From assembly GCA_017642695.1 (NCBI GenBank), contig JAEPQD010000002.1:744001-808000 (forward strand): a stretch of DNA of 64,000 nt, given 5' to 3'. Numbering within the stretch: position 1 is the first letter of the stretch; each line of letters begins with the position of its first letter. Positions 52,749 through 61,750 of the stretch are shown here, one piece after another. The position numbers and the translations under genes are program-made. The notes under the pieces are model-generated. The model ran no database searches, had not been told where the DNA came from, and saw only the letters and a list, made by a program, of their open reading frames with translations. This DNA comes from Parvibaculum sp. (GTDB taxonomy: Bacteria; Pseudomonadota; Alphaproteobacteria; Parvibaculales; Parvibaculaceae).

Positions 52749-53546
52749 TCAGTTGATCGCGGCGGTCGGCTTCTCAGCGGGCTTGCGGCTCGCGGTCTGG
52801 CCGTCGTCGATGCGCGGGCGGAGGTCCGTGGCGGGCGATTTCTTTCCTGCCGCAGCGAGGAAGGGGGCGGGCTCGCCGAGAGGGGGCAGTTCCTGTGTCT
52901 TTACCGCTGTGCGGACCGCCTTCTGGTCCAGGTTGACCCAGATATAGGGCCGCTTTTCGGACTGACGCTTGATCCACTGATAAGGCGCATCAGACCAGAC
53001 GACGACTTCCCAGTTCTTGTTGTCGAGCACGAACTCGCCACGATCGGTCCTCACCAGCAGCACGGCGTGACCGTCGCCGTTCCATTCGCGGACAACCGAG
53101 ACGAGCAGGTTTTCCGCCGTCCAGCCGCGTTCGATCAGAAGCTTGCGCTTTTCGAGCGCAAAGTCTTCGCAGTCGCCGCCGCGTGCATCCGGATAGGCCC
53201 ACCATTCCGCGCGTTCGTAGAGCGCCATGTCGGATACCTGGGGCACCGTGCGATTGACGTAGTCGTTGACCCGGTTGAGTTCGGTCCACTTTTCCGGCGT
53301 CATTGCAATCGGCTGCGGCGTATCCGTTCCGCCACTGCATTCGTCCGGATTGCGGACGCAGAAGCCGATATAGCCGAAAGGCGGCGAGACCTGCTGATAG
53401 ACCGGCATGTTCGCTGCAACCAGATGCACACCTGCCTTGTCGTCAAAAAGGGAACTGTCGATGCTGCCCACATGATCAGGCGACTGACACGCCGCCAGAC
53501 CTGCCGCCATCCCCACCAGTACACCGATACGCTTTACCCACATCAT
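52749..53546 (-). CDS. Transglutaminase-like cysteine peptidase (BTLCP) lipoprotein
   Basis: The start at 53546 (265 residues, MMWVKRIGVLVGMAAGLAACQSPD) gives a lipoprotein signal with Cys20 in the lipobox. The BTLCP catalytic set is visible: Cys in DARGGDCEDFALEKRKLL, His in GHAVLLVRTDRG and Asp in FVLDNKNWEVVVW. In other bacteria such lipoproteins (LapG-like) cleave cell-surface adhesins, but the matching c-di-GMP receptor (LapD type) is not here. The C-terminal region after residue 230 is Pro/Lys-rich. The gene is convergent with the crotonase at 51876. Confidence 0.85.
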   Translation of the reverse strand: MMWVKRIGVLVGMAAGLAACQSPDHVGSIDSSLFDDKAGVHLVAANMPVYQQVSPPFGYIGFCVRNPDECSGGTDTPQPIAMTPEKWTELNRVNDYVNRTVPQVSDMALYERAEWWAYPDARGGDCEDFALEKRKLLIERGWTAENLLVSVVREWNGDGHAVLLVRTDRGEFVLDNKNWEVVVWSDAPYQWIKRQSEKRPYIWVNLDQKAVRTAVKTQELPPLGEPAPFLAAAGKKSPATDLRPRIDDGQTASRKPAEKPTAAIN

Positions 53547-53863
53547 TTCGTCCACCAACCAAAGAAGGACTGTCGAACTCTTGATGCGGAGAATGGCAGG
53601 GAGGAATTTGCGTCCGTTTAAGCGTGTGATCCGACTTTGACTTTAATGAAGATCAAATTTGAGGGGGCTTTTCCTAAAATTCTAACGATCCGATTTTAGT
53701 TAAAATTGCAGATGCTGCTTCACACGCCGAAAGTCCATTCATATCAATGCCTGGAGCCATTCTTGTGTGACCGGGTTATCCGATTTCGAGGGCCGCAATA
53801 AACCAAGCAGCGACTCCTTTTCGAGCCGGAAACAGGTCAGAAAAAATTGTCGCAGAGGGGACT
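53547..53863. other. AT-rich intergenic region
   Basis: This 317-base gap contains a markedly AT-rich core (about 53630-53720), unlike the surrounding DNA. It has a 7-bp inverted repeat, CTAAAAT (53674-53680) and ATTTTAG (53693-53699). It should hold the promoter for the BTLCP gene. I see no RNA gene or convincing open frame. Confidence 0.5.
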
Positions 53864-54568
53864 TCAGCGGGGTTTTGAGCCGTCGAATGTGCCTGAATCG
53901 GCATCCAGCGTGTCGCGAATATGCCGGATCGTTAACTGGCGTTCCTTGCGCTTGGTGCTGGCGAAGGCCGGCTGCTGAAGGGCGGCGAGTTCTGTGGCGC
54001 GTGCTTTCGCGCTCTCCAAGAGGCTCCCGGCGGGGACGGCCGCGTCGAGATAACCGACGGTAACGGCGTCCGTCGGGTTGTATATGCGGGCCTGCGTTAC
54101 GGCCTCGGTAAAACGGTTGCGCGCGAGCCTGTCCCGGGCCAGCTCGATCCCGAAGACAGGCATTGTCATGCCGATGGCAACTTCGGGCAGGCCGATCCGG
54201 AAGTCGCCTTCCGTACCGATGCGGCTATCGGCGGACAGGAGAAGAAGGCCGCCTGCCGCGAGCGCGTGGCCGGTGCAGGCCATGACCACGGGCAAGCGGT
54301 ATTCGTAGAGCCGGAGCAGGAGTTCCGCCCCCGCTGTCACCAGTTTGCGCACGTTTTCGGGCCCGGAACCCATGACGTCGAGATCGAAGCCCGCGCAGAA
54401 ACGCTTTTCGCGGCCTGCGATCAATACCGCCTTTGCAGTTGTCTCGGCCTCGTCGAGCGCCTTGTTCAGCGCGTCGATCATGGCGTGGCCGAGCGCATTG
54501 GCCCGTCCGTCATCCATCGTCAGGACGGCGATCTCGTCTTCGATGGTTGTGAGTAAAGGTCCGGACAC
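53864..54568 (-). CDS. Crotonase-family protein (short)
   Basis: The 234-residue protein starts MSGPLLTTIEDEIAVLTMDDGRANALGHAMIDALN. It has KRFCAGFDLDVMGSG (oxyanion loop 1), CTGHALAAGGLLLLSADSRIG (loop 2) and GLPEVAIGMTMPVFGIEL. Active-site Glu positions typical of hydratases appear replaced (GMTMPVFG), so it is more likely an isomerase, hydrolase or a non-enzymatic relative. The C-terminal helices are shorter than in the others. Confidence 0.83.
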   Translation of the reverse strand: MSGPLLTTIEDEIAVLTMDDGRANALGHAMIDALNKALDEAETTAKAVLIAGREKRFCAGFDLDVMGSGPENVRKLVTAGAELLLRLYEYRLPVVMACTGHALAAGGLLLLSADSRIGTEGDFRIGLPEVAIGMTMPVFGIELARDRLARNRFTEAVTQARIYNPTDAVTVGYLDAAVPAGSLLESAKARATELAALQQPAFASTKRKERQLTIRHIRDTLDADSGTFDGSKPR

Positions 54569-54643
54569 GCGCTTCCCCCGCTGATCTTTGTGCGGGCAGT
54601 CTAGGCGACGGGGCGGCGCTTGCCGAGCGTGGATGTTGGGAAA

Positions 54644-55243
54644 TCAGCCGAACGGGCGGGAGAAGGCGGTCGCGCGCTCGGGAACATCGGTGAACTGGAT
54701 GCCGATGCCTTCCTCGGTGTGGCGGACGACGCGGCCGGTCATGCGGCCGATGGAAACGTCGGTGCCGATGGGCGGACGGTTTTCGACGGCCACCTGGGCG
54801 CCGCCCAGCGACATGTCGATGATGCGGCAAGGCATCGACTGGCCATCGGCCATGGTAAGGACCGAGCTTTCCTCAAGTCCCGCTTCGCCCGGTGCATAAC
54901 GCGCAAAGGCGCGACGAGCCGAAACCTCGATCTTTTCGCCTCGGGCCAGCGCTTCAAGGCGTTGCTGCAGCCGCTCGCGGCGTGGACCGCTGATCGCCGT
55001 TTCGATGGCGAAGCCGCCTTCGAAAGCGCGGACCACCTTGCCCTCGAAACGGCCGAATTCGTCCAGATAGACGATGATGTTCTCACCGAGATCGATGGGT
55101 ACGTCCGAAGAAATCGCAATACCGCCGAGCGACATGTCCCGGATCGAGCATGTGTGCTCGGAGCCGTCGGGCGCAAGGAAGCGGCCTTTTGCCTCAAAGG
55201 CGACACGCTGGTATCTGCGGCGTTCTTCGTGATCGGGCTGCAT
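54644..55243 (-). CDS. Protein with two PilZ domains
   Basis: The ATG at 55243 (199 residues, MQPDHEERRRYQRVAFEAKGRF) is used; the frame to 55387 lacks conserved residues. The first PilZ domain has RRRYQR near residue 8 and IRDMSLGGIAIS near 36. The second has RRAFARYAPG near 108 and RIIDMSLGGAQVAVENRPP near 139. Both RxxxR and DxSxxG motifs are present in the first; the second has RRAFAR and the full DMSLGG. It probably binds cyclic di-GMP at one or both domains. It is divergent from the GMC oxidoreductase. Confidence 0.87.
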   Translation of the reverse strand: MQPDHEERRRYQRVAFEAKGRFLAPDGSEHTCSIRDMSLGGIAISSDVPIDLGENIIVYLDEFGRFEGKVVRAFEGGFAIETAISGPRRERLQQRLEALARGEKIEVSARRAFARYAPGEAGLEESSVLTMADGQSMPCRIIDMSLGGAQVAVENRPPIGTDVSIGRMTGRVVRHTEEGIGIQFTDVPERATAFSRPFG

Positions 55244-55577
55244 CGGGTATGCCTGCGATATGTCGACTGCGCAAATGCGCCGAATTCTGTAAATGCAGAA
55301 TAGCTGCGTCACGGTTAATGAAATTTTACTCGGCCTGTCTTTGCGGACGAATATTTCCCCGATATGGAGGGAGGCGGCTCTCTGCATTGTACGAAATTGA
55401 CGCTTGCGTCAGCTTCCGCGATTCCCGACAATCATCAAAACTCCGATCATTTACGGAATCGGGCAGGAAATCGGCCGGAAGAGGGAGCCGACTGCCGTCA
55501 TTGCCGCGCAGGCAGACGGCCGTCATTTGCTCCATGATCCAGTGAAGGGCCGAACAACAAGGACCGGAAACAGGCTT
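55244..55577. other. Divergent intergenic region, PilZ to GMC oxidoreductase
   Basis: A 334-base gap with moderately AT-rich stretches near 55290-55360, likely promoter DNA for both divergent genes. The frame from 55404 into the GMC gene adds 58 residues that look non-coding. No hairpin or RNA gene stands out. Confidence 0.5.
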
Positions 55578-57224
55578 ATGAGCGATTTCGACTACATCAT
55601 TATCGGTGCCGGCAGCGCCGGGTGCGTGCTTGCCAACCGTCTGTCCGAGAATCCGTCCAACAAGGTGCTGCTTCTCGAGGCGGGATCGAAGGACTCGAAT
55701 TTCATGATCCACATGCCGGCGGGTGTCGGCAAACTGATCGGGACGGACCTCGCCAACTGGTGTTACGACACGGAAGGCCAGCCCTTCCTGAACAATCGCA
55801 AGCTCTACTGGCCGCGCGGCAAGGTGCTCGGGGGATCGTCTTCCATCAACGGCATGATTTATATCCGCGGCCATGCCCGCGACTACGACATGTGGCGCCA
55901 GCTCGGTCTTGAAGGCTGGGGCTTCTCAGATGTACTGCCTTATTTCCGGCGCTCGGAAGGCAACGAGAACGGCGACAGCGCCTTTCATGGCGGGCAGGGG
56001 CCGCTGGGTGTCAGCAATCCGCGCAAGACGAATGTTCTGTTCGAATCCTTTGTCGAAGCGGGCAAGCAGGCGGGCCACCCCTATACGGAAGATTTCAACG
56101 GTCCACAGCAGGAAGGCGTCGGCCCCTATCAGCTCACCATCAAGGACGGCCAGCGCTGCAGCGCGGCCAAGGGCTATCTCGTGCCGGCGCTGAGCCGGCC
56201 GAACCTCACCGTCGAGGTCGAGGCGCTTACTTCCCGCATCCTGTTCGATGGCAAGAAGGCCGTCGGTGTCGAGTATACGCAGAAGGGCGAAACGAAGGTT
56301 GCGCGCGCGGGCAAGGAGATCGTTGTCTCGGGCGGTGCGGTGAACACACCCCAGATTCTCATGCTTTCGGGCGTCGGCAAGGGCGAGTACCTGAAGAAGT
56401 TCGGTCTTGATGTCGTTGCCGATCTGCCGGGCGTTGGCCAGAATCTGCAGGACCATCTCGACTGCGTCGTCATCAACGAGTGTACGCAACCGATCACGCT
56501 TCACAGCACCGTCGCCAATCCGCTCAAGCAGCTCATGAGCGGCATGCAGTACACCTTCTTCAAGACCGGGCTTGCGACCTCCAATGGTCTCGAAAGCGGC
56601 GCGTTTCTGAAAACCCGGCCGGAACTCGAGATCCCGGATATTCAGCTTCACTTTGTGGCGGCGATGATGCGTGACCATGCCCGCGTCAAATCCGATCGGC
56701 ATGGCTTTACCGTCCATATCTGCCAGCTTCGTCCGGAAAGCCGAGGCTTTATCGCTCTCAAGTCAACGAACCCGGCCGAACACGCATTGATCCAGCCGAA
56801 TTACCTCGAAGCGGAATACGACAGAAAGGTAATGCGCGACGGCGTAAAGATCGTGCGGAACATCATTTCGCAGCGCGCGATGGACCCCTATCGCGGACCT
56901 GAATTCTGGCCGGGCGCGGGCAAGCAGTCCGATGCGGAGATCGACGCCTGGATTCGCGAGACGGCGGAGACGATCTATCATCCGGTCGGCACCGCGAAGA
57001 TGGGTACCGATCCGATGGCGGTGGTCGATGCGAAGTGCCGCGTGCACGGACTGCAAGGGTTGCGTGTGGTCGACGCCTCGGTGATGCCGACGCTGGTCGG
57101 CGGCAATACAAATGCACCGACGATCATGATCGCGGAGAAGATCTCCGACGACATGCTGGGCAAGGCGCCGCTGCCCTCCGAGCATGTCACCATAGCGGAG
57201 GACCGCGTCGGGCACGCTGCCTGA
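55578..57224 (+). CDS. GMC-family FAD oxidoreductase (choline dehydrogenase-like)
   Basis: The ATG at 55578 (548 residues) starts MSDFDYIIIGAGSAGCVLANRLSENP with the GxGxxG motif at residues 10-15. GMC signatures follow: WPRGKVLGGSSSINGMIYIRGHARDYD near 78 and SGGAVNTPQILMLSGVG near 255. The C-terminal catalytic region has IYHPVGTAKMGTDP with the active-site histidine and GGNTNAPTIMIAEK. The family oxidises alcohols such as choline or aliphatic alcohols. Ribosome-binding context is weak. A strong hairpin follows the stop. Confidence 0.92.
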   Translation: MSDFDYIIIGAGSAGCVLANRLSENPSNKVLLLEAGSKDSNFMIHMPAGVGKLIGTDLANWCYDTEGQPFLNNRKLYWPRGKVLGGSSSINGMIYIRGHARDYDMWRQLGLEGWGFSDVLPYFRRSEGNENGDSAFHGGQGPLGVSNPRKTNVLFESFVEAGKQAGHPYTEDFNGPQQEGVGPYQLTIKDGQRCSAAKGYLVPALSRPNLTVEVEALTSRILFDGKKAVGVEYTQKGETKVARAGKEIVVSGGAVNTPQILMLSGVGKGEYLKKFGLDVVADLPGVGQNLQDHLDCVVINECTQPITLHSTVANPLKQLMSGMQYTFFKTGLATSNGLESGAFLKTRPELEIPDIQLHFVAAMMRDHARVKSDRHGFTVHICQLRPESRGFIALKSTNPAEHALIQPNYLEAEYDRKVMRDGVKIVRNIISQRAMDPYRGPEFWPGAGKQSDAEIDAWIRETAETIYHPVGTAKMGTDPMAVVDAKCRVHGLQGLRVVDASVMPTLVGGNTNAPTIMIAEKISDDMLGKAPLPSEHVTIAEDRVGHAA

Positions 57225-57252
57225 CCGCTCCAAGCAGAACGAAAACGAGTTC

Positions 57253-57282
57253 ATGGCCCGGCTTTGCCGGGCCATTTGCTTT
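57253..57282 (+). terminator. Intrinsic terminator of the GMC oxidoreductase gene
   Basis: ATGGCCCGGC (57253-57262) and GCCGGGCCAT (57266-57275) make a perfect 10-bp stem with a TTT loop, followed by TTGCTTT. Its first bases are an ATG that opens a long frame, so that ATG is not a real start. Confidence 0.75.
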
Positions 57283-57405
57283 CCGGCCGGGGCATTTCCG
57301 GGCACAGGTTTTCTTATAACCCATGTTATCCTTCGAGGCTGCCGTGGTGCCGCGGGAACGGCGCTATCGGTATCTGGGGAAATCGGCTGGGTGGGCGCCG
57401 TTACA

Positions 57406-58653
57406 GTGCTTTCGGAACTGAAGCGTAGAGAAGCATCGGGTGATCCGATTCAGGTAGGCTTGGTCGGAGCCGGTGCTATGGGTCTCGGGATCGCACATCA
57501 ACTGGGCTTTACTCCGGGTATGCGTCTCTCGTTCATAGCGGACAAGTCGAAGGATGCCGCACGCGAGGGCGCGCGTCTTTACGGCAAGCCGACCCATATC
57601 GCCACGAATTGCCTTTCGGCGCTCGAAGACCCTTCCATTCCTTGCGACGTGCTTGTCGAGGCGACCAACTCCATCGTCGCCGCCTTCGATTATTGCATGG
57701 CGGCAATCGAGAAGGGTGCGCATTGTGTGCTGATGAACGCCGAGATCGATGCCGTTCTCGGTTATTTGCTCCGCGATGCCGCAGTGAAAAACGGCGTTGT
57801 GGTCACCAGCGATGCAGGCGATCAGCATGGCGTGCTGGCCCGAATGGCAGAAGAAGTCGAAATGTGGGGTTTCGACATCGTCCAGGCGGGTAACATGAAA
57901 GGGTTCCTCGACCGCTACCGAACGCTCGAAGGGTCGGTGGAGATAGCGGCGTCGCTCAGGCTCAGTCCCGAGCAGTGTCTTGCCTATACCGATGGCTCCA
58001 AGCTCAATATAGAGATGTCGCTGATCGCCAACGAGCGGGGATTCACGCCGCGCGTGTCCGGTATGGAAGGACCGAAAGCGGAACGTGTCGAGCAGGTTCT
58101 CGAGCTATTCGATTTTGACAGCTATGGCGGCAAGGCGCATGTCGACTACATTCTGGGCGCACGTCAGCATGGTGGCGGCGTCTACGTCGTGGCGCGCAGT
58201 AACGATACGTTTCAACGGCATTATCTCGACTATTACAAGATCACCAACCGGCCGCCGTACTGCGTCTTTTTCAGGCCCTATCACCTCTGTCACTTCGAGA
58301 CGCCACGTGCGATCGCGATGAGTGCTCTGTACGGCAGGAGCGTGCTCGACCTGCGTCGTGGACGGGTGACAGATTGCTACGCTCACGCCAAACGAGCTCT
58401 TTCGCCAGGAGATCGGGTTACACACGCCATCGGCAGCGACGAAGTCTACGGGCTGATCATGACGGCGGAAGAAGCCGATACGGAAAATCTGGTGCCACAA
58501 GGCCTCCTCGATATCGAAGAGAACGATGAGCGTCCAGTGATGCGCCGGACGGTCGAGCGAGACCAGCCGCTCACCTGGGACGATATCGACATGCCGGACA
58601 CGCGCCTCCTGAAGCTCTGGCGGCAGCAGAAGAAGTTGCTCACCGGAGCTTGA
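57406..58653 (+). CDS. COG4091-type NAD(P)-dependent oxidoreductase with SAF domain
   Basis: The GTG at 57406 (415 residues, VLSELKRREASGDPIQVGLVGAGAMG) gives the family's usual start; an upstream GTG at 57391 is possible. The Rossmann motif is VGLVGAGAMGLGIA at about residues 18-31, then EATNSIVAAFDYCMAAIEKGAHCVLMNAEIDAVLG. The C-terminal SAF-like domain is visible as KRALSPGDRVTHAIGSDEVYG. Members are called homoserine dehydrogenase-like, but the substrate is not known. The next gene is five bases downstream. Confidence 0.83.
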   Translation: MLSELKRREASGDPIQVGLVGAGAMGLGIAHQLGFTPGMRLSFIADKSKDAAREGARLYGKPTHIATNCLSALEDPSIPCDVLVEATNSIVAAFDYCMAAIEKGAHCVLMNAEIDAVLGYLLRDAAVKNGVVVTSDAGDQHGVLARMAEEVEMWGFDIVQAGNMKGFLDRYRTLEGSVEIAASLRLSPEQCLAYTDGSKLNIEMSLIANERGFTPRVSGMEGPKAERVEQVLELFDFDSYGGKAHVDYILGARQHGGGVYVVARSNDTFQRHYLDYYKITNRPPYCVFFRPYHLCHFETPRAIAMSALYGRSVLDLRRGRVTDCYAHAKRALSPGDRVTHAIGSDEVYGLIMTAEEADTENLVPQGLLDIEENDERPVMRRTVERDQPLTWDDIDMPDTRLLKLWRQQKKLLTGA

Positions 58654-58658
58654 CCGTC

Positions 58659-59558
58659 ATGTCAATGTCCGATGCAGTTCATCTCAAGCCCGACCACGGC
58701 ATGAACGGTTCCGTGCAGCACTACTGGCACTTCATGTTCGGGTACTTTCTGCCCGCAGTTGACTACATCGCGGCGCGGGCGAGGAGGGAGGGGACATACC
58801 TCATCGAATCCTGTGGCCCGGTAATGGACAAAGTTCTCTCTGAAGGGCTCTCCGCGCTCGGGGCCGACTTCCGTATTCTGGACAAGAATGAGATCGCAAC
58901 GGCGTTTGTCGGCTGCCGCCGTGCCGATCTTGAGCACTGGGACAGGTACACGCTCGATCCGCAATACAGCGATGACCTCCGTTCACGGATCGACCGCGTC
59001 GTTCCGATGCTTATGGAAGCTGTACCGAACCGATGTTCATGCGATGCGACTGCAAGGTGTCGCAATCGGATTCTGCTTCTCGACCGCAGTCCAATGCCAG
59101 ACTTCTACAGGCCGGGTGGAGGAACCGACAGCCCGTCATATGGCAATGCCAGGCGGGCCATCCGCAACCTCGCGGATACGCGCAGGAACATGCGCGCCCT
59201 CGGGTTTCCGGTCATCGTCTACGAGCCGGGCGCTCACACGCTGGGATGTCAGATCGAAGTTTTTGCGAATGCGTGCGGTGTTGTCGGGATAAGAGGTGCG
59301 GAGTTCGCCAATCTGTTGTGGGCGCCTGCGGATATCCCGGTTTACATGCTGACCCCCGTCGGGCCGCGCCAACCAACGGCGACATATCAGGCGTGCCTCA
59401 GCAGATGCTTGCAGCAGGATTTCGTCGAAGGGTTCTGCCAGGCCGAGGCACAGGTGCTGGATCTCGATGAACTCGAGAGCCATTTCAAGTGTCTGAAGTC
59501 GCCCTGGCGGCGTGTTTTGTGGAACTTCTACCGATTTTTGCGGGTAGGTAGGGTCTAA
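58659..59558 (+). CDS. GT61/DUF563-like glycosyltransferase
   Basis: The ATG at 58659 (299 residues) is five bases after the previous stop; the ATG at 58665 is an alternative. The C-terminal block CGVVGIRGAEFANLLWAPADIPVYMLTP matches the donor-binding end of GT61/DUF563 glycosyltransferases, and NRILLLDRSPMPDFYRPGGG and RRNMRALGFPVIVYEPG fit earlier strands. No membrane segment is seen. In other bacteria such enzymes modify polysaccharides. The acceptor here is unknown. The 3' end overlaps the convergent PAS_5 gene by four bases. Confidence 0.68.
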   Translation: MSMSDAVHLKPDHGMNGSVQHYWHFMFGYFLPAVDYIAARARREGTYLIESCGPVMDKVLSEGLSALGADFRILDKNEIATAFVGCRRADLEHWDRYTLDPQYSDDLRSRIDRVVPMLMEAVPNRCSCDATARCRNRILLLDRSPMPDFYRPGGGTDSPSYGNARRAIRNLADTRRNMRALGFPVIVYEPGAHTLGCQIEVFANACGVVGIRGAEFANLLWAPADIPVYMLTPVGPRQPTATYQACLSRCLQQDFVEGFCQAEAQVLDLDELESHFKCLKSPWRRVLWNFYRFLRVGRV

Positions 59559-60226
59559 CCCAGTTCTTCCCGGCCTGCCGGCGCATTTTTCACGAGGCGC
59601 AGATAGGAGCGTTCGCTCCGGAGCGGCGGCTTGCGGCTCGCATGGCTGGTGATGCTGGCGACGGCCATGGGTGGCTTCTCCGCGAGGATGCGGCGCGCTA
59701 CCGCTTCGGCGTCGCGCTCCGGCGAACGCATCCGCTCGGGGTCGAGGCGGCGCAGCCGGTCGATCCACTGGCGGGTGAGCATCCGGTCGCCGATCCATGG
59801 CCCCACGTCGACCGGAACGGCCGCGCCCAGCACTCGGGTCATCGATCCGTCTTCATGCGCAAGCGGAAGCAGGATCATCTCAAACGTCGCCTCGCGGCCG
59901 TCATTCGTCGCTGCCGTATATTCGACGACGGAGATCGTCGCGTTTGTGGCTACGTCGTCCAGCGCCTGTTTCAGGTTTTCCACGCAGTCGTCCGACCACA
60001 GCGAAAGCATGTTGTGCCCGCGAAATTCCATTCCGTAGGTGCTGCAAAGGCCGGTTCCGGCGAGACGGAAGCGATAGGTATCGCGGTCCTTGCGCTCCAG
60101 GATGAACACGTAAGGGAGAACCCGGCGGATGTCGCCCGGCTCGATTTCGGCGCGGCGCGGCGCGGGACGGCCGGCGCGGATGGCGTTCCAGTAGTCGAAC
60201 AGAACCTGATTGTTCTTGTGCTTCAT
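59555..60226 (-). CDS. PAS_5-family protein
   Basis: The ATG at 60226 (223 residues, MKHKNNQVLFDYWNAIRAGRPAPRRAEI) is used because AGGGG lies nine bases upstream; ATGs at 60235 and 60250 are close alternatives, and the frame to 60739 is non-coding. The PAS_5 core continues LPYVFILERKDRDTYRFRLAGTGLCSTYGMEFRGHNMLSLWSDD and TFEMILLPLAHEDGSMTRVLG. The C-terminal 80 residues are basic (RQWIDRLRRLDPERMRSPERDAE). It is related to the protein at 5695 but longer. Function is unknown. Confidence 0.75.
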   Translation of the reverse strand: MKHKNNQVLFDYWNAIRAGRPAPRRAEIEPGDIRRVLPYVFILERKDRDTYRFRLAGTGLCSTYGMEFRGHNMLSLWSDDCVENLKQALDDVATNATISVVEYTAATNDGREATFEMILLPLAHEDGSMTRVLGAAVPVDVGPWIGDRMLTRQWIDRLRRLDPERMRSPERDAEAVARRILAEKPPMAVASITSHASRKPPLRSERSYLRLVKNAPAGREELG

Positions 60227-60716
60227 AGCCCACATCCCCTGCCGTGCCATCGCCCGGCGGGGGAGCCCCCGTTGCCCAAGCGAAAATCCTAACTCATTCA
60301 CTTCGAAACGTCCCGTTTCGGGTCGCTTCGTCTGTCTTCTGTCCCTTTGCCGGGTCCGTACCGCTTCGGTACGAGGTTTTGCACCGGCTGCCGGGACAGG
60401 CGAGGAGGAGCAGAAAGCGTGCCAGACGTTAACGGCGGACTGGCAACAGAGGTTGCGGCAAGGGGGTTCCTGCAAATTCTTCTTTATCTTCAATGGCTTG
60501 ATTTCTGCAGAGGCCAGAAAGGCGGCCGCGTATGCGTTAACGCGGGACGTTTTGCTGCCCCGTTTCGGCGCGGGATGACGCGTCGTTAACCATTTTCCGT
60601 CGCGCAGCGGGTCAGCCCTGCGTTCCGGCATGGCTTCTGCATCGTGCGGCGTGGAAGCCAAAAGGGTTTCCAAACGACGCAGGCCAAACGGGTCCTCATG
60701 GGCCGGGAGTGTCAGG
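60227..60716. other. Divergent intergenic region between PAS_5 and the Asn-rich protein
   Basis: A 490-base gap that should hold promoters for both flanking genes. The open frames are arginine-rich and have no recognisable features. CGTTAAC-type sequences recur in it (60427, 60535, 60583), but no clear hairpin or RNA gene is seen. Confidence 0.5.
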
Positions 60717-61658
60717 ATGAAGCAGATGAAATTTTCCATGACCAGCCGCGGGCTGGTTCTCAGCGCGATGGCGGTCGGAGCCTCGCTGTTCTTCTATGCG
60801 CTTGCGGGTGCGGACCCGGCAGCGGCGTGCGGCGGCGGCTGCAACCCTCCGCCTCCCCCGCCCAGCCAGGATTGCGGCTGCGACCATGACGGCGGCGGCA
60901 AGAACTACAACAAGAACTACAACAAGAATTACAACTACAATTACAACAAGAACATTAACTACAACGAAAACAACAACACCAACAACAACACGAACAACAA
61001 CTACAACGAGAACAACGTCAACGTTCATGTGAACGTCAATGCCAGCGCCAGTGCGTCGGCGACTGCATCGGCCATCGCCAATGCGAATGCGGCGGCGGAC
61101 AGCGCCTCGTCGGCGCTCGACCGCACCAGTTCCGTCGCCATCGGCAATGGCAGCGGCGGCGGTTTCGGTGGTGGCGGTTCGAGCTACTATGTCTCGGCAC
61201 CGCAGGCGGCGCCGATGGGTGCGCTCAACGTCATCGTGCGCACGGCCAAGGTCGTGAAGCCGGTGAAGGCGATCTGTGTCAGCGCGAAGGGCCTCGAAGA
61301 AGCGGCGCGCCTGAGCTCGAATGTCACGGAAGTCGAACCGACCGATGATGTCGAACTCTTCTACTGCGTGGCGGGCGACATGCTTGTCGCAACGATCGGC
61401 CGCATGGCGGGCAAGGGCGATGATGCGGTGCCCGATTATGTGGGCGGTTATGTCATCGAGTGCCGTCCTGGCGAGGCGCTGCGCCACGGTTCGAACGGCA
61501 TGCTTGCCTGCGTGCCGCAGCAGAACAAGTACGGCTACAGCGAGATTCCGGCTTCGACGCGCAATGCCTATGCGGAAGTCTTCATCCGCAAGAACGAGCG
61601 CGGCGAGGAAATGGCCGCCACGAGCGGTGCGTTCTTCTCAGGGGGCGTCGGCTACTAA
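60717..61658 (+). CDS. Exported protein with an Asn-rich low-complexity tract
   Basis: The ATG at 60717 (313 residues) is followed by a signal-peptide-like region, FSMTSRGLVLSAMAVGASLFFYALAGADPAAA. A Pro-rich CGGGCNPPPPPP stretch with five cysteines comes next, then about 40 residues made almost only of Asn, Tyr, Lys, Glu and Thr (NYNKNYNKNY through NNTNNNTNNN). An Ala/Ser-rich block (NASASASATASAIANAN) and a Gly-rich patch follow. The C-terminal 140 residues form a regular domain with three cysteines. The tract uses AAC almost throughout, as expected in GC-rich DNA. No family is recognised; an adhesive or amyloid-like surface role is speculation. Confidence 0.75.
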   Translation: MKQMKFSMTSRGLVLSAMAVGASLFFYALAGADPAAACGGGCNPPPPPPSQDCGCDHDGGGKNYNKNYNKNYNYNYNKNINYNENNNTNNNTNNNYNENNVNVHVNVNASASASATASAIANANAAADSASSALDRTSSVAIGNGSGGGFGGGGSSYYVSAPQAAPMGALNVIVRTAKVVKPVKAICVSAKGLEEAARLSSNVTEVEPTDDVELFYCVAGDMLVATIGRMAGKGDDAVPDYVGGYVIECRPGEALRHGSNGMLACVPQQNKYGYSEIPASTRNAYAEVFIRKNERGEEMAATSGAFFSGGVGY

Positions 61659-61716
61659 GGCGAGGGGTGCGGGGCACGGCCGCTTCATCCCGTGTCCCGC
61701 AAAGCGCCGGAAGAGG

Positions 61717-61746
61717 CGGGGAGGGCAATAGCTCTCCCCGTTTTTC
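61717..61746 (+). terminator. Intrinsic terminator of the Asn-rich protein gene
   Basis: CGGGGAG (61717-61723) and CTCCCCG (61734-61740) form a 7-bp stem followed by TTTTTC. Confidence 0.8.
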
Positions 61747-61750
61747 TTTG

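Noticed and set aside
57253-57405. Upstream start of the COG4091 gene
   Set aside because: The ATG is the first base of the stem of a terminator hairpin, and the extra residues do not match the family.
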